A stretch of 14,534 nucleotides of DNA from Bacillota bacterium (GTDB taxonomy: Bacteria; Bacillota; Clostridia; Peptostreptococcales; Anaerovoracaceae), in NCBI GenBank assembly GCA_016284485.1, contig JAEEOX010000064.1:1-14534 (forward strand), in the 5' to 3' direction. This document shows, in pieces, positions 14,027 through 14,534 of this stretch (its first letter is position 1; each line of letters begins with the position of its first letter). Under the pieces are notes generated by a model that did not search any database, was not told the DNA's origin, and saw nothing but the letters and a program-made list of their open reading frames with translations. The position numbers were made by a program, and so were the translations under genes.

Positions 14027-14534
14027 TTATTTTACAAATTTGTCAACAGTTTCGTCGACCAATGCGTCATCTGCGATGAACGGGATGGTGATGTGTCCGT
14101 TGTATTCGGGGTTCTGGTTGTAGATCACGGATGTCTCTACAGCGTGCTCGTTTCTTGCCCAGTTACGTCTTGCAACGCCGCCCATTACGTCCCACATCAT
14201 TGCGGACTTAAGGATGTTGTCCACTCTCTCGGATCCGTCAAGCAGAAGGCCGAAGCCGCCGTTGATGGACTTGCCGATTCCTACGCCACCGCCGTTGTGC
14301 AGAGCGCAGAGTGACATTCCTCTTGCAGCGTTTCCTGCGAAGCACTGTACAGCCATGTCAGCCATGACGTTGGAGCCGTCCTTGATGTTGGATGTCTCTC
14401 TGAAGGGAGAGTCTGTTCCGGATACGTCGTGGTGGTCTCTTCCCATCATGACAGGGCCGATCTTGCCTTCTCTTACCAGCTTGTTGAACGCCAGACCGAT
14501 GTCTCTTCTTCCCTCAGCATCCTGATAGAGGATA
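14027..14534 (-). CDS. hutU: Urocanate hydratase, C-terminal part (runs off the window)
   Basis: The window holds the last 168 codons of urocanase, which adds water to urocanate to give imidazolonepropionate using a tightly bound NAD+. The reading frame stays open to the right edge, so the start lies outside. Family marks seen are GPVMMGRDHHDVSGTDSPFR, with the DGS of the NAD/active-site region following (IKDGSNVMADM), and LCALHNGGGVGIGKS, a glycine-rich segment conserved in urocanases. The wording (GTDSPFRET, MMWDVMGGVARRNWARN) resembles the longer clostridial type rather than the proteobacterial one. The stop at 14027 is followed by a 574-bp gap before hutI, unlike the tight spacing of the other hut genes. 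Confidence 0.93.
   Translation of the reverse strand, partial: ILYQDAEGRRDIGLAFNKLVREGKIGPVMMGRDHHDVSGTDSPFRETSNIKDGSNVMADMAVQCFAGNAARGMSLCALHNGGGVGIGKSINGGFGLLLDGSERVDNILKSAMMWDVMGGVARRNWARNEHAVETSVIYNQNPEYNGHITIPFIADDALVDETVDKFVK

Noticed and set aside
13892..14314. Plus-strand open frame running from element B into hutU
   Set aside because: Mostly antisense to hutU, and its first part is the hairpin core of element B.

Overview
The window looks like a chromosomal segment of an anaerobic Bacillota (Firmicutes), most likely class Clostridia. The reasons are strong AGGAGG-type ribosome binding sites, the electron-bifurcating NfnAB pair, two secreted proteins with triple cell-wall-binding type 2 (CWB2) repeats, a clostridial-type urocanase, and a histidine-degradation set that uses separate formiminotransferase and cyclodeaminase genes. 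No genus can be assigned from the sequence alone.

Layout, left to right. (1) 20-2270, plus strand: nfnA and nfnB, overlapping by 8 bp and ending in a strong intrinsic terminator. (2) 2364-6570, plus strand: two tandem paralogous genes for secreted leucine-rich-repeat proteins anchored by three CWB2 repeats. Each has its own promoter and terminator. (3) 6571-6992: no conventional gene. It holds a complete orphan transcription unit: two palindromic sites, a near-consensus promoter, about 300 nt of RNA predicted to be highly structured (with a 20-codon ORF behind a good ribosome binding site at its 5' end), and a 14-bp-stem terminator. (4) 6993-9743: a divergent pair, a YtcJ-like amidohydrolase homologue on the minus strand that seems to have lost its metal ligands and carries an acidic (PEE)n insert, and a coenzyme F420-0:glutamate ligase-like protein on the plus strand. 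(5) 9823-14534, minus strand: a hut cluster in the order hutU (C-terminal part only, running off the right edge), hutI, fchA, ftcD, then a GntR/FCD regulator, ending at a bidirectional terminator.

The hut genes convert urocanate through imidazolonepropionate and N-formiminoglutamate to glutamate, passing the formimino group to tetrahydrofolate, which FchA turns into methenyl-THF and ammonia. HutH (histidine ammonia-lyase) is not in the window. NfnAB balances NADH, NADPH and ferredoxin in the same kind of fermentative metabolism, although nothing in the sequence links it to the hut genes by regulation.

The 574 bp between hutU and hutI contain no credible protein gene. They hold two large, foldable elements (13503-13719 and 13839-14010) that share a conserved core in opposite orientation, while their terminal stems differ in sequence yet both pair. 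This pair of elements and the orphan RNA at 6684-6985 are the best candidates for something undescribed. I could not match any of them to a known RNA family by eye.
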